DNA of 64,000 nt from Haemonchus contortus. Its lineage: Eukaryota; Nematoda; Chromadorea; Rhabditida; Trichostrongylidae. The position numbers and the translations under genes are program-made. The stretch spans positions 23,232,897 through 23,296,896 of the forward strand of contig LS997563.1 in the NCBI GenBank assembly GCA_000469685.2. Direction: 5' to 3'. Positions within the stretch are counted from its first letter, which is position 1. The number at the start of each line of letters is the position of its first letter. The notes below the pieces were generated by a model. It had not been told where the DNA came from and made no database searches. It saw only the letters and a list, made by a program, of their open reading frames with translations. Shown here in pieces: positions 46,127 to 57,110 of the stretch.

Positions 46127-48578
46127 CTACTGTGCTCCTCGTGAGAAGATATCGGGCAGGTCCGCCGTTTCGACGATGGTGTTACGTTGTGCGGCCCACG
46201 CGACGAGCTGGCTCCAGTTAGACAAGGTGTGCAGCGCGTTGAGGTACCCTAGCACGAACTGCCCACGTTTGCAACGAGTGAGAGCAACGTTCATCCGTTG
46301 GATGTCGTTCAGGAAGTTGCCGGAAGTCTCGTCAACGTCGGTGCGTGTGGTCAATATAATGGCCACGTCCATCTCGCGGCCTTGGACGGAGCCCACGGTA
46401 TAGAGTGCCACTCCCAGCCTGTCGGCGTACTCCTGGAGACGATGTTGCTGCTACTTATAAAAGCTGATAACGCCTATTGAAGAGGATGGTACGTCGCGTG
46501 ATAGCAGGCCACGAATGATGTCTCGGCAGCATTGGTCCTCGTATTCGTTGTAGTGTGACGAGGAGTACGACCGGTAAGATGTTCCGCGTACGTTCATAAG
46601 TACGAATGGCATTCGTGGGTTCGGGAGGGGTAGTCGTAGGATCAAGTCGTTGCGCCTGTGCGCCGGAGTTCCGCTTTCCAACGTTCCATCGTATACCAGG
46701 GTGTTGGATAGGTGTACGAGGGCTGGGTGTGCGCGGAAAGTAGTGACTAGCGAGCGAGTGGAATATTCCTGCTGAGTATAGCGACATCACTCCGCGTCCT
46801 CCGAGACGTGCTGCTAAGGCCGACCGTGGGCACCGCAAGTGGGGTTGTAATTGGTGTACGTCCCCTATATATATGTGACGGGCTTGCGGGAAGCGGGTTA
46901 CCATCGCAACGAATACGGGTTCGAGGATCTGGAAAGCTTCGTCCGCAATTATTGTTCGTCAGGAAGACAAGAGTTTGTAGAAGAGGCCTCCTCCCCTCGT
47001 GGAGTTTAGTAGCGACTAGGTGGTGATACAAAAGACGGCTGGAAACTGGAGTCGTAATAATATCGCGATTGTTCATTCCGTTGCTTCCGAGTTACACATT
47101 TCGGCGATGCGGTACTCCTCCCGTTCCTCTTCAGAAAGGCGTGATAGTTGTTCAGGGTGGAATAGTAATTGTTCGAGTAGGCGTCTTTCACGTGTCTAGC
47201 GTCGCAGTCTCCTGATCTCCTGAGGGTGGAGACAGTCGGAATACCGAAAAAGCAAGTTCTGTAGTATTGTGTGTAGATACAAAGGTAATCGCGGTGCCCC
47301 TTCTTGTAGTGCGGAGTCGGCAACAAAGCGAAGAATCGGAAGATGACTAAATTCGTTAGGCCGGAGGAGGGTTTCAGTGAGTTGGGCAATTGCCACGTTC
47401 GTTGTTGCCGTAGCGATAACCAATTCTCCGAGTACGGAGAGGCGTGCGGCTATAAACGCTCCAGTGACAGTTTTGCCCGTTCCGTACGCGGCCTGAATGG
47501 CGAAAATTGGATGTGTGCCTGTACTCATCTCTACTGCTCTAGCCTGGTCCGGGCGGAGTTGAAGGCGACGAAAATCGAGTATAATGTTCATGTCCGTAGG
47601 AGGTGGTGGTGGAGGAGGGTTGTAGTCTCGAGGTCTGCCGCCGTAGACGGAGTGCAAAATGACATTCGCTAGGAACGGCGATGTGGGATCAAAGCCAGAA
47701 AAAAGGTTGAGGCGGCTGGAAGCTCAAAAACCGGGTCCGTTCCTGATGGGGGTCGGGAGAGGCGAACACACACACGTACCCGCGCGGTGTGATCGTCAAA
47801 TACCCGCCCGTGTTCGATGACTGCGTCCCGTATCGACTGCTGGGAGCGGGTGTCCGCTCTGAGTTCAACGGCGAGGGTCCTGGATTCGAAGTCATACGGC
47901 ACGAAAGTGATGGTGGCTCGAGTCATTGTGGTTGAGTGTACTACATACGTCGACATTACGCAAACGGTTCCAGCCGTTGTCTGGGGCCATGGACGAGAGC
48001 TCAATTTGCAGCCGAAGCGGTAAACCGTCGAGGTTGGGAATGAAGGCCACTATTCCGTGCGTACACTTGTCATCCGTGAGGAAGGCCTGTGAGGCGAGTG
48101 AGCCGCTTGCGACGGCTAACAGCTTTCCCATTCGTAGGCGTGCAACGCGGAAATGGCTTCCGTAGCTGGTAAACGCGGCAAGCCGCTCGTCGACCCAGTT
48201 ACGATCTTCCTGGGGCAACAGGGACACCCTGAGAGGCATGATGGCTCCGTTGGGGTGAGCCGGAAGGAAGCGACGAATTTATTCCGTGAGAATGCATTGA
48301 GCCTGAACTGAGATTGCCGTGTGTGAGAAGCGCATCGCGCAAGAGACGCTTGTTCGTGCGCTGGCTAAGAGCAGGTCTTCTCGTTCGACTTGAGTGAGCG
48401 GGAACGAACACACTGATTGCATGACTCGGAGGGCCTCTAGGGGGCCTTCAACTGCTGCGTAGATGTGGTTTACAGCTTGCCCTCGATTACCTCTACGTGC
48501 GAGTGCGAGAACCATGCCGAGTAGGTATTGCTGCGCTGGAGCTGGAGTAGCGAAGATGAATGGGTATCTGTAAAACAA
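46127..48578 (-). pseudogene. UPF1-like superfamily 1 helicase of the retroelement
   Basis: About 815 codons' worth on the minus strand. A roughly 300-residue N-terminal region (48578-47670) of unknown fold is followed by a helicase core with all the main motifs: I AAYGTGKT (47467-47489), Ia region IATATTNVAIAQ, II DEAF (46932-46943), [11 protein letters not shown] (46840-46864), [10 protein letters not shown] (46455-46480), [13 protein letters not shown] (46341-46390) and [16 protein letters not shown] (46257-46300). The DEAx box, the Q-rich motif III and the GRE motif V are typical of UPF1/DNA2/MOV10-type SF1 helicases, which unwind nucleic acids with ATP. At least one stop (near 48270) and several frameshifts make it non-functional here. 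It starts 15 bases after the env-like gene ends. Confidence 0.8.
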
Positions 48579-48592
48579 AGAAGGGCAGACGG

Positions 48593-50494
48593 CTATCTAC
48601 CGACATTACCGGTACCGGGACTACTGTTGCTTTGGGGGCCATGAAGTAGATGCGTCGATCTGAATTTGAGGAACGCCCAAATCGAAGGTTGTGGTCGTAT
48701 GGAAATATCTGAAGGAGCCGGGTGGTGTATAGGAGTGGTGGCGGAGGTCAAAGGCAGCGGGGTTTCATGACTGTAAAATCGGGTGTGCCGTGCAGGGGAG
48801 TAGAATTTGAGATATAGTTTGATAAGAAATGCAGAAAAAGACATGGTAACTAGAAAACAACAAAAAGAAACCCAATAATCATAAAGTGAAAAGGACCAAA
48901 AAGAAAAGGTCGGCAAAAAAGGAAACAACCGAAGCTGCCGAAGAGCTGGACTCGGTAGGTTGGGAGCTGGACTGTTCGAAGTTCTCCACTAGTCGAGCGT
49001 GATCACGGGCAACCCAAAGCTCCTGTAGCTGATGATCGTTCGACGCTTCGCTGAAATTAGTTAAAACTAGATTATGAAAAACTGTGAGCGGAGGGTCGGA
49101 CGGGCGGATAGCAAGAGAAGAGAGAGACGGAATAGTAACGATATCATCGACGGGGACATCGGTCCAAGTACCGTCACGTGGGGGAAAACTACGGAAGCCA
49201 TTCGCAGTATGGAGGTGATGGGCGAAACATCGGAACAATAGAGTGGACTCGCCTGCCGACGGATGATACCAGTCGCTGGTTCCATAAAAGCGCGTAACAG
49301 TGAACCACTTGGGAGGCGGATTTGAACCCGCGGAAGCGAATAACAAGTGGTGTTGAACGCAATCAACTGAACCGGAGACAAAGCAACGCAGCGCTGCACC
49401 TGAACGTAACCGTTGCCCAAATATGATGCCGATATGTCCTGTCGCTCGAGAAGCAAGCGCATTGTTATGGTAGGTTGTGTAAGCAAGGCGGCGTGTGCGG
49501 AAGAGAGCACGCTAGTACGGTCGCATAATAGCTGCAGCGCATTACGGTTAAATACGCTTACCGATGAGTAGGTGGCCCCTTCGACCGCAAGGAGTTGGGT
49601 TGCCAGTTGGTTTGAGGTGACCGTCCCTACGTCCCCAGAATCCCCGCGTGGTTGGCGACGAGAGATGGCAACCTTATAACCTTGGTCTGTGAGAGTGAGT
49701 TCTTTAGCGCAATCCCAGAATGTAGTGGACTGATTAGAACAAGAGAGGGCAACTTCCTCATCATCACTAACCCATATCGTGTCTGAGCGGTAGCCTGTGA
49801 GGCGAGAGACAAAATGTATTTGCAGGCTTCCTCCGTATCGGGAGTCCAAATGAGCAATGAGCCGTCTGCCAGTGTACAGGATCCGTCTGCATAGGAGCAA
49901 GCGGACAGGTCCCCAACAGCGGCTTGGGGTGACAATTCTCCATGACGGACGTGGACTTCAGTCGAATAAAGACAGCAGTTGGTGACCTCTTTGCGGTGAG
50001 ACACGCAACAGCCGAACGGTGCAGACGGAAACGAGAACCTTAGGAAATTTTGCGTGCGCCAAACACCAGAAAGCGCTGTAAGATCGCCGTGTGCGCAGCG
50101 ATGGTGAAGCGCTATTTGCTTACATTCCCCCTCCGAAACTGCTACAGTGGATTCTTAATGGGTTTCCGTACGAGCCCCAAAGAGACTGACGGAGTAAGTC
50201 ACCGAGTGTTTGATGATCCTACACAAGGAGGCCGAAGTAGGGTATAGTTTTGTGTTTGGACGAATAGGTGGAGAGACAGTCTAACTGAAGGTTTGAAAGA
50301 ACTAGGTGCGAAATTGGAGCAATTATTAACGAACGGGGGTAGGAAAAACGTTGTAGTGTGGTCGATAGGACATAACCAAGCATCAACCGCAAGAGCGGGG
50401 AGGCAAGCGCCATGAGAAGGATCGCAGCGCAAAGGAGCAGGCGTACGTCTGGAAGGGAGCTTACCGGAGGTGGTCGGGTAACCGCCGATGACAA
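48593..50494 (-). pseudogene. Env-like membrane glycoprotein of the retroelement
   Basis: Minus-strand region of about 630 codons in at least three frames. Early on is a hydrophobic signal-like segment (LLLCAAILLMALA, about 50440). Cysteine-rich sequence follows (VTNCCLYSTEV, near 49980; CSYADGSCTLADGS and WTPDTEEAC, near 49830-49890), a pattern of C-x-G-x-C and W-x-P seen in surface glycoproteins of several negative-strand RNA viruses and in env genes captured by invertebrate retroelements. The end has a membrane-spanning segment (FCCFLVTMSFSAFLI, near 48850) and a short tail. Placement directly between gag and helicase is unusual. Frameshifts prevent a complete protein. Which viral glycoprotein family it came from cannot be decided by eye. 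Confidence 0.65.
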
Positions 50495-50503
50495 GGCAGA
50501 TGA

Positions 50504-51874
50504 TCATGTAAGTTCTCCGTTGCGTTGCAGAAGGGCCGCTATTCGCGCCTGAGACTGTTGGAGGAGACGCTGCGACTCGTCGGGTGGCGCCGGTGTCTGG
50601 GTTTCTGAAGAGAATTTCGAAGTTACCGGAAAGGGACTCGTTCCCGTATATGCCCCCCACGCTAAAGCGTTTGCGTTAGGAAGTTGCCGCGTCAACCCCA
50701 CTCTTTTTTTAAGATTCACAGGTGGAGGCTCCCGAAACCCTCCTGCGTCGGCTGCATGCGGGGAGACGGGCAGACCGCGGAAAAATGTCCGGATCCGTAG
50801 CAATTGGAGCAGCTGGGTCCGGGTAATGTCCGTATCGCCGTCGGGGTTCTCCACTGGCCTTGTTGATGCGGAACGGCAGGTTGGGCTGGGCGCGATGGGC
50901 CCCGAAGGGCAAATATCTGGGAGCGGGTATTGCCGACATTATCTAAAGTGGACGTAACTTGGACCGGGGCGTGGGGGGGATGACGGGTGAAGAAGACGTT
51001 CTGCGGTGGCTTCGTTGAGCAATTGTTTGACCGTTTGGGCTTTAGTGACCGCCTGCTCAAACGAAGTCGGATTTTCGAGTTTGACAAAGTACCGGATATC
51101 GCCTCGTAGACGGGCCAAAAACTCTTCGAGGACGCATTCTTTTTGCGTGCCTACGTCTTGGCCAGAGGTGGCAGCGCGCACGAGGTTAAGGACTCGATTG
51201 GCAACTGCTGTGCAGGATTCTCCGGACTCCTGTCGACAGCTGCATAATTTCTGACGAGCTACATAGCGTTGCTGCGGGCTTTCAAAAAAGGCGCGTAAAT
51301 GCGCTACAACTGAGGCATAATTCATCCGATCTTCTCCGGTGAGCTCTTCTACCTTTTCCCGAGCGACGCCTTCGAGGTGCCCGATGAGGAAGTTCACCTG
51401 TTGCTCGTTCGTAAGCTGCGCGGGGCGCATCCGCATGACGTCTTCCAATCGACGCAGCCAAATGGAAAACTATGCTCCATCTTCGGTACAGCCGGAGAAA
51501 GGAGCAATCCGAGGACCGTGATAGTCGGGTTGGAACATGGCCACCACCGGAAGGTTGTCGAGACGACGACCCACTTCTGCGAAGGAGTCATTAAGCCGCT
51601 GGGTGAGGACGGTGTTACCCTCATTAATCCTTCGAGTCAGAAGGGCTGCCGTTTCCCGAGAGTCATTCCACACCTGCTCTAACGCGGACGAAGTCGCATC
51701 GCAGAGCATCTTTATGTCACGGCCACAAAGTGGCGAGTCGTCGCGGAGCTCGTCAAAGGTAGCCAAGAACGAGCTTAGCCCAACCTCTGCTTTCGTGGGT
51801 TTGTTTTCGGTGAGATGGGTCGATGACCCAGGGGTAGAAAGGGAAGACTTAGCAGCGCTACGAGTCACCGGCAT
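50504..51874 (-). pseudogene. Gag polyprotein of the retroelement
   Basis: Starts MPVTRSAAKS (ATG at 51874), as many LTR-retroelement Gag proteins do. The central capsid-like part (51448-50939) contains VNFLIGHLEGVAREKVEELT and ARLRGDIRYFVKLENPTS, resembling the retrotransposon Gag domain that assembles the particle. A CX2CX4HX4C zinc knuckle (CSNCYGSGHFSAVC, near 50800), which binds the element's RNA, lies in a second frame. A tail with a glutamine/leucine-rich stretch ends at 50504. An in-frame TAG at about 51470 and a frameshift before the knuckle break the gene. No protease motif follows. Confidence 0.8.
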
Positions 51875-53265
51875 AATAAGAGACAAGGATAGAGCCAAAG
51901 GAATAATGTGCCGATGGCGGGGCTGAGAGGTTCTTATATTATCCGATCCCGACTCCTGAGAATATTCTCGCGAATGCGTTGCGTAATCGTGAGAAATCCC
52001 GTGTAGAGATAGTGATCTCAGCGAAGGGAAAATCCCGAATGTCATGTTTAAGTGGAGGCTATGCACTTGCTATGCGAAGCATGTTGATACAGATGTTCCC
52101 CGCCGATAAGCGTGAGAAAGGCTCGCGGTCGGGGAATGGCATGTACCGTATGCCGATGTTGTGACCGCGCGCTATCAGCCTAACGCGGAGCCTACCTCGG
52201 CAGAGTTACAGTAATAGAAAACTCTTTACAGACAAATAAAGACCTCGCAAACCTATAGTACCAGTTGCTCATATCACCATTGCTTGGAGCTATTAGGGGG
52301 TCCCCATATCTTATAAGTGTGCACCAGGTTCTTGGATGAAACAAACACATATCCACAAAATACCGCGGAGAAAGCTGTCTTACTTGTTCTACACTAGGAG
52401 CTTATGACCGGCGTTTTCGAAATATTCTCCTATCACATTTAAACGAATAAAAGGAATCGATTGATGAAATGACGGTAAGTGAATTCATAAGTAAGCATAA
52501 AAGTGCTCCTCACACGCAGAGTGACCGGTATCTGCGTGAGGAAACGTATGTTCCCAAAACTAAGAGTGCTCCAACCAAGATCGGGAAGTTGGCCATGTGG
52601 CCGAGAGAAAAGAGGACATGAGGGAGAGAAGAAGAAGTGTAAGGAAGAAGGAAGAAAAGGAACTAAAGGAAGAATTACGTCCGGTGACTACCGCCACGTA
52701 AAACGGAACAAGGAAAAGAGCAAAAGAACAGCAGGTGTGATTGTGCGTCTCACACTTCAACCAAAGTAACGGAAAGTTAAAGAAAACTGGTACCTTTAAA
52801 GGATGCTTGATCTCATGGGAGCACCATAGTTCTATCGAACGAACATACGGAAATACCGAAATACGAAGACGGCAGAATGAAGAAAAGCCTCCTCCCTAAG
52901 GGCGAATAAGCCAAACCCGGGCCCTAGGTTTCTTTAATTCAAGGGAAGAATAAGAAGCGAAAGAAAAAGCTAAGAGCTATAATGAAGGGAGGGTGGAGCA
53001 CTCAGTGCTAACTTCGAGTAGAATCTGTCCAGCCGTGAAGTATTCGATGATAGGGCAGGAAAGAAGGGATCAGGAGAATGCTCATGGGAGCAAAGTTGCT
53101 CTAAGGAGCTAAGAGAAGTAACACTTCGCTAGGAAAAGAAGAAAAAGAGGAAACTGCCGGAAAATCAAAAGAACACGTCCGGCAATTCGCGAAAATCAAG
53201 GAAAGAAGAGAAAGGGAATGAAGTCGGGAGAGCGAGCCGCGGTGTGGATCGTCTCCGCTGCTAAC
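51875..53265 (-). other. Long leader of the retroelement, pyrimidine-rich in sense
   Basis: 1.4 kb between the 5' LTR and the gag ATG with no coding frame of note. From about 52590 to 53220 the plus strand is strongly purine-rich (many GAAGAAG and GGAAAG blocks), so the element's RNA would be a long polypyrimidine stretch. Right after the LTR the sequence is GTTAGCAGCGGAGACGATCC, which does not begin TGG as a usual tRNA primer site would. A frame at 52503-52769 on the other strand is a composition artefact. Confidence 0.6.
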
Positions 53266-54842
53266 AGTTAGATGGGGCCTTTATCGGAGTGCATCCACAT
53301 ATCATATACTAACGTTTATTAGGATAAAACCCGACATAGAATAGGCACATGATATATGGCACGCGAGAAACTACAGGGTGGGCCAAAATTATGATTACAC
53401 AGACATCACATCGCAGTAAACGAATAGAAAGCCAATAGAGCAAACCAATTTCATTAAGGTGTTTATCACTAATTTCTTATCAAAACTGTACATTAACACT
53501 GGGATCTGTTGCTTTCTGCTTTCACCCAACCCCAAAGACGACGATGGACGGCATTGACGGTGGCACGCAGCTAGGGTCATCGAAATGGTCCCGGCTTTTT
53601 GCTAAGCATTTCCGAGATTATTTCTTCTCTTGTTTGGACTGAAGGATGCTTTCATCTCAGAGGCTGACCACATGGAGACATTCGTGGGATTTAGGTCAGG
53701 GCTCCAGAGTGGTCACTGATCGAAGGTTACGAAGTCAAGAAACCCTTTTTACGAAATTTCTAGGCAATTTCTGTTCTGCGGTCTGGAGCTTCATCTTGAC
53801 AATATGACCGGTTCGAATCACCAAAGCGTCCTATTGCGCACGAAGAGATCAAACAGGCCTCCTAACCAACTTTCACTCCATAGTTTGCAAGAATAATCGG
53901 TGTCTTTGCCTCGGCGGTGACGCTAGCACAGGCCATCACAGAAAGTTAGCGAGCCAGACGCTTTATCACTTTCATTCATTTAAGCTTCATATAAATCTTA
54001 TCGCTCTACTTATTGAGCGCCTATTTCACTGGGAATATCTTTTCGTCGGTGAACAGGAATTCCATACGACAATTTTTTCGGATGCGACAGGCAGCTTTTG
54101 TTAACCAACCTTTCTCTTCTCTTTAACCTGCTCACTGGAGAGATCACTTTCTGATCGTATGAGGGTCCTGTTGTGCAGGTGATGCTTCACGATTTCACGC
54201 AGAAAATTTCGTGAGGTATCCATTCATTTAGTTTTTTGGACTCAGAATGAATTCTGCTGCTACGTAGACCTTTACCCTGCTTCCTTAAAACTTCCCCTAA
54301 TTATAACCACAGATCTCCTTGGTTTACCACTCCTATCTGCAATTGTTCCCAACTCTCGAGAGCGTCTTATGGTTTAATGCACCACCTGCCTTGTTACGCT
54401 AGTTCGTCTGTAGATGCACCGTGCCAAAAGTGCTTGTAAATGCAAAGCAACGTTTGATTCAGGGACTAGTTACGCTTATATTATTTTCAAAATCTTTCAA
54501 AAGTTTAGTACCATTAGAAAGGTAACAATGTAGGCTACCTTGTGGAATGGAAGAAGTTCAATGAATTGTTATGAACTCAGAAAAAATTTGCTATGAACGT
54601 CAGCGCGCGCTGTAATCATAATTTTGGCCCACCCTGTACACAAGATACTGAGAAGCTAAGACACATGCGAGCTTGGCTCGCGTCCGAAGCGACCAGGCCC
54701 CGAGGTCGTGCGGGACCTTCTCACAGTTCCATCGTACCGCCTCGCGCCGCCTCCGACCAGCTTGGCACGTCGTCGAGATCTGAAACTGATATGATTGATT
54801 GACTGTTCTACGGCTTATGCTGTTAGTTACCCTACTCTTACA
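53266..54842 (-). repeat. 5' LTR of the retroelement, interrupted
   Basis: LTR halves 53266-53373 and 54637-54842 surround a 1263-base mariner-like insertion. Removing it and one TA leaves about 312 bases, 47 longer than the other LTR; the extra block (ATACTGAGAAGCTAAGACAC and onward) follows ACACAAG. Confidence 0.9.
53374..54636 (-). mobile_element. Mariner-like element nested in the LTR
   Basis: TA at 53372-53373 and 54637-54638; the inverted termini CAGGGTGGGCCAAAATTATG continue identically for 26 bases. 1263 bases. On the minus strand near 53500-53580 the C-terminal transposase segment LRATVNAVHRRLWGWVKAES aligns with LRATVDEYPKRL of the element at 38822, showing the same family. The remaining coding sequence is decayed. 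Confidence 0.88.
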
Positions 54843-54846
54843 CCAC
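54843..54846. repeat. Target-site duplication CCAC, right copy
   Basis: Matches 45731-45734. The next three bases repeat CAC, so the exact frame is ambiguous. Confidence 0.6.
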
Positions 54847-55736
54847 CACTCTTCCGTTTCCAGGTCCCAAAATTGTGAACTATAACTAACCATCTTCTGC
54901 ACCTCATAGCTATTCGATAATAACATCTGCAGTGAAATAAAAAAAATGGCACCAAAAGATAAGGTGAATCACCTGCTCGGCTGTACTATTTAGGTTGATT
55001 TTTTCGCAATTTTTCTCTTTTCTACAAGTCCTCGACCAAACGAAACTGACCAAGCATCAAAAAAGGTTTTACTTATCTACGCATTCTTCATTTTGGCTAC
55101 GGCATTCCTAGCAAACGCTTGGCAATTATCGCAGAGAGAAAGATTTTTCGAGCTTCACGTGTTCTGCCAGAGCTAAAGCGCTTCCTCCTTATTCTTCTCC
55201 ACGATCGGTGGCAGAATACATTCCAGCACCAGACCACCTTGCCTTCCTTGACTCTGCATGAAATAACATTCGGTAAAACATTGTAGAATGGCCATGCCGT
55301 TGTTGGTAACATCTGGCAAAACGTTCTTTAAAGACTTATTTTCGGCTGGAGACTCATTTTTGTTCTTTCCACTCTATCACTGACCCATAACAATGTCTAC
55401 AAGGAAGGCCCTCTACTAAGAGCCACTTCTTCGCTTGACGGTACCGTTGTATTCATTTGCTTTCTTCCAGTAGAGCAGTTTAATGCTTGAAATTCTTTTT
55501 GATGTTATTTTTAATGATGTCCAATGCAGTCTGTATAAACTCTGACCGCATCACCAACGGTTATATAGACTGCGATCGTCCTGGCTCGGGTCGATCGACT
55601 TGTTGAAGCGCATACTAGTACTGTTCAGTACCACTGCCCTGCCATACTAGTCCTTGTAACTATATGAAGAGAGTGACTGCTCTGTACATGGAGACCAGTA
55701 ACATGGAATGTTATTTGAATCTGTATTAAATTTTCT
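54847..55736. other. Stretch without a supported gene
   Basis: Host sequence right of the retroelement. Open frames such as 55097-55312 (minus) show no family resemblance. Probably intron. Confidence 0.35.
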
Positions 55737-55935
55737 ATTTTGTGGCAGTAGGGAAAGGTGGTGTAGTGGCAAATTTCGAACTTCACACGCATGGTCACGG
55801 GTTCAGACCTCGGATGAATATTTCGCTAAGCCAACCAAGACTTCCGTCCCTTGGTCAATTGGTACTAGATTTGTCTGGGAGGATAAAAGCTCTGGCTTCA
55901 ACAAAAGCCAAGATTTTTAAGTGGGCTCAAAGAAT
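55737..55935 (+). repeat. SINE, 5' half
   Basis: Begins GGAAAGGTGGTGTAGTGGCA (A box) and has CACGGGTTCAGACC (degraded B box), then the body motif TTTGTCTGGGAGGATAAAAG shared with the intact SINE at 13762-14065. The 3' half is replaced by other sequence after about 55925. Confidence 0.65.
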
Positions 55936-56260
55936 GACGATCCCTAGAGAAATTCTGCTCTTCCGCCTGAAATGGGTCCCAAATCTGTGAGTGCTACTAG
56001 TTCAGGTCCTTCAATAACACTCGACATTGGATATGGGAATTTCAGTTTTTCTTGGATGAATAAGAGTAAAGGGTATAGCAAGCGATGAAAAGCAACATTA
56101 AAAAGTGCTGCAAGTTACCAAATGATGATTTTTGGCTAGTATCTTCTGAGAGGGTGCTTTTAACCACTTTCGATTTTCTATAGAAATTTGCAACGAAATG
56201 AACTACATACACGGCTTAATGAGTGCAGCCATTTTGCGGATGGCTCACATCACAATTCAG
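55936..56260. other. Probable intron, nothing recognised
   Basis: Ends in a CACAATTCAG acceptor-like sequence. Confidence 0.3.
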
Positions 56261-56612
56261 GTATGATAGCCTAAATGGTGGCAAAAGTAGGGTTGTCATA
56301 CAAATGCAAGTTTATACAAATGCGCGTGGATGCTCAGGAAAGAGATGTTGCCTCTTCAGCTGGATTCACTTTCTATACTTTGTACCCTACACTGATTTGC
56401 TTACTGTGCCAAGGGAGCGTGCTCGAGTTGTGTATAAGAGAGCACCAGATTATTTTTTTCTCATTTCAGAGCGAAAACAACCTCGGATCATCTTGCGAAC
56501 ATCGTGGGTTACTAAAAAACTTGGATTCTTCACTCAACTGTGTTTTCTACCTACTTGTTCGAGGCTAAGATTTGATAAACTAAGAACCATTGCAACGATG
56601 CTTTGGGCCTGA
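56261..56612 (+). CDS. Candidate exon region, structure unresolved
   Basis: After CACAATTCAG (56260) one frame stays open for 117 codons to a TGA at 56612, beginning YDSLNGGKSRVVIQMQVY. A second acceptor, TTTTTTCTCATTTCAG, ends at 56469 and is preceded by a possible donor (GTT/GTGTAT at about 56428), so a 40-base intron may split the segment and shift the following frame to SENNLGSSCEHRG. The choice cannot be made by eye. It lies on the same strand just upstream of the 57111 exon. Confidence 0.3.
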
Positions 56613-57110
56613 TATGCGGGACGTCTTCCCTGTACACGTTGCCCATTCATGCTTGCACTATCAGTTTGTTAAAAAACATCACTCATTGTAGTTAGATGAT
56701 GCCACCTCCCAAAAGTCACTGTAAAACATGCGCCAGAAAGAACATGAATCCCTCACACGAGTCGATAGAAAAATTGTGCCATACTGTAGGCCTTTACGAG
56801 CAGCGGCTTTCTGCACCGAGTCATGCTTCATGCGAGCGAAAGGTTTCCAGCATGATCGCTCTTATACTTCACATTAATAATACACCTCGTATTTATTCAT
56901 ATGCATGACATTTGTTTCTCGTTCGAAACTACTTTTTCACCACTTCTATCTTGAAAACAGTGTACTGGCTTCAGATGAACAGACTGACAGGCTAAATAAC
57001 GGAATAAGAAAGTTGCCTCATTTCAACTCACTATAATAATTGAATACATATGTCTTGTGTCTGTTTGTTTGTCCGTTTGTGCCCATCTGCGTGTGGACTT
57101 ACGTCTTCAG
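56613..57110. other. Probable intron, nothing recognised
   Basis: Contains a GTCTGTTTGTTTGTCCG motif near 57059, as at repeat heads elsewhere, then the ACGTCTTCAG acceptor of the next exon. Confidence 0.35.

Larger units (their letters stand above)
45735..54842 (-). mobile_element. LTR retroelement with gag, env-like and helicase genes but no pol
   Basis: Minus-strand order: 5' LTR (54842-53266, split by a mariner), leader, gag, env-like glycoprotein, UPF1-like helicase, polypurine tract, 3' LTR (45999-45735). LTR ends read TGTAAGAG...ATCTAACT. Flanking CCAC duplication, a polypurine tract and a gag with zinc knuckle show that it spread by reverse transcription. Yet no reverse transcriptase, RNase H, protease or integrase motif was found in any minus-strand frame, and the three coding regions nearly touch (10 to 15 bases between them). 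The LTRs differ at about 9 of 265 aligned bases plus a 47-base indel. All three genes are disrupted, so the copy is inactive. About 7.8 kb without the nested mariner. Confidence 0.85.

Noticed and set aside
46098..46480. Plus-strand frames opposite the helicase (for example 46098-46403)
   Set aside because: They mirror the conserved helicase motifs on the other strand and have no independent support.
46127..52066. Retroelement genes as an integrated DNA virus or Maverick/Polinton
   Set aside because: Maverick-type elements have long inverted termini, DNA polymerase B and an integrase; here there are direct LTRs, a polypurine tract and gag with a zinc knuckle.
56223..56612. 129-codon frame as one intact exon or gene
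   Set aside because: A strong internal acceptor at 56469 and the lack of a start context make an uninterrupted reading doubtful; kept only as an unresolved candidate.
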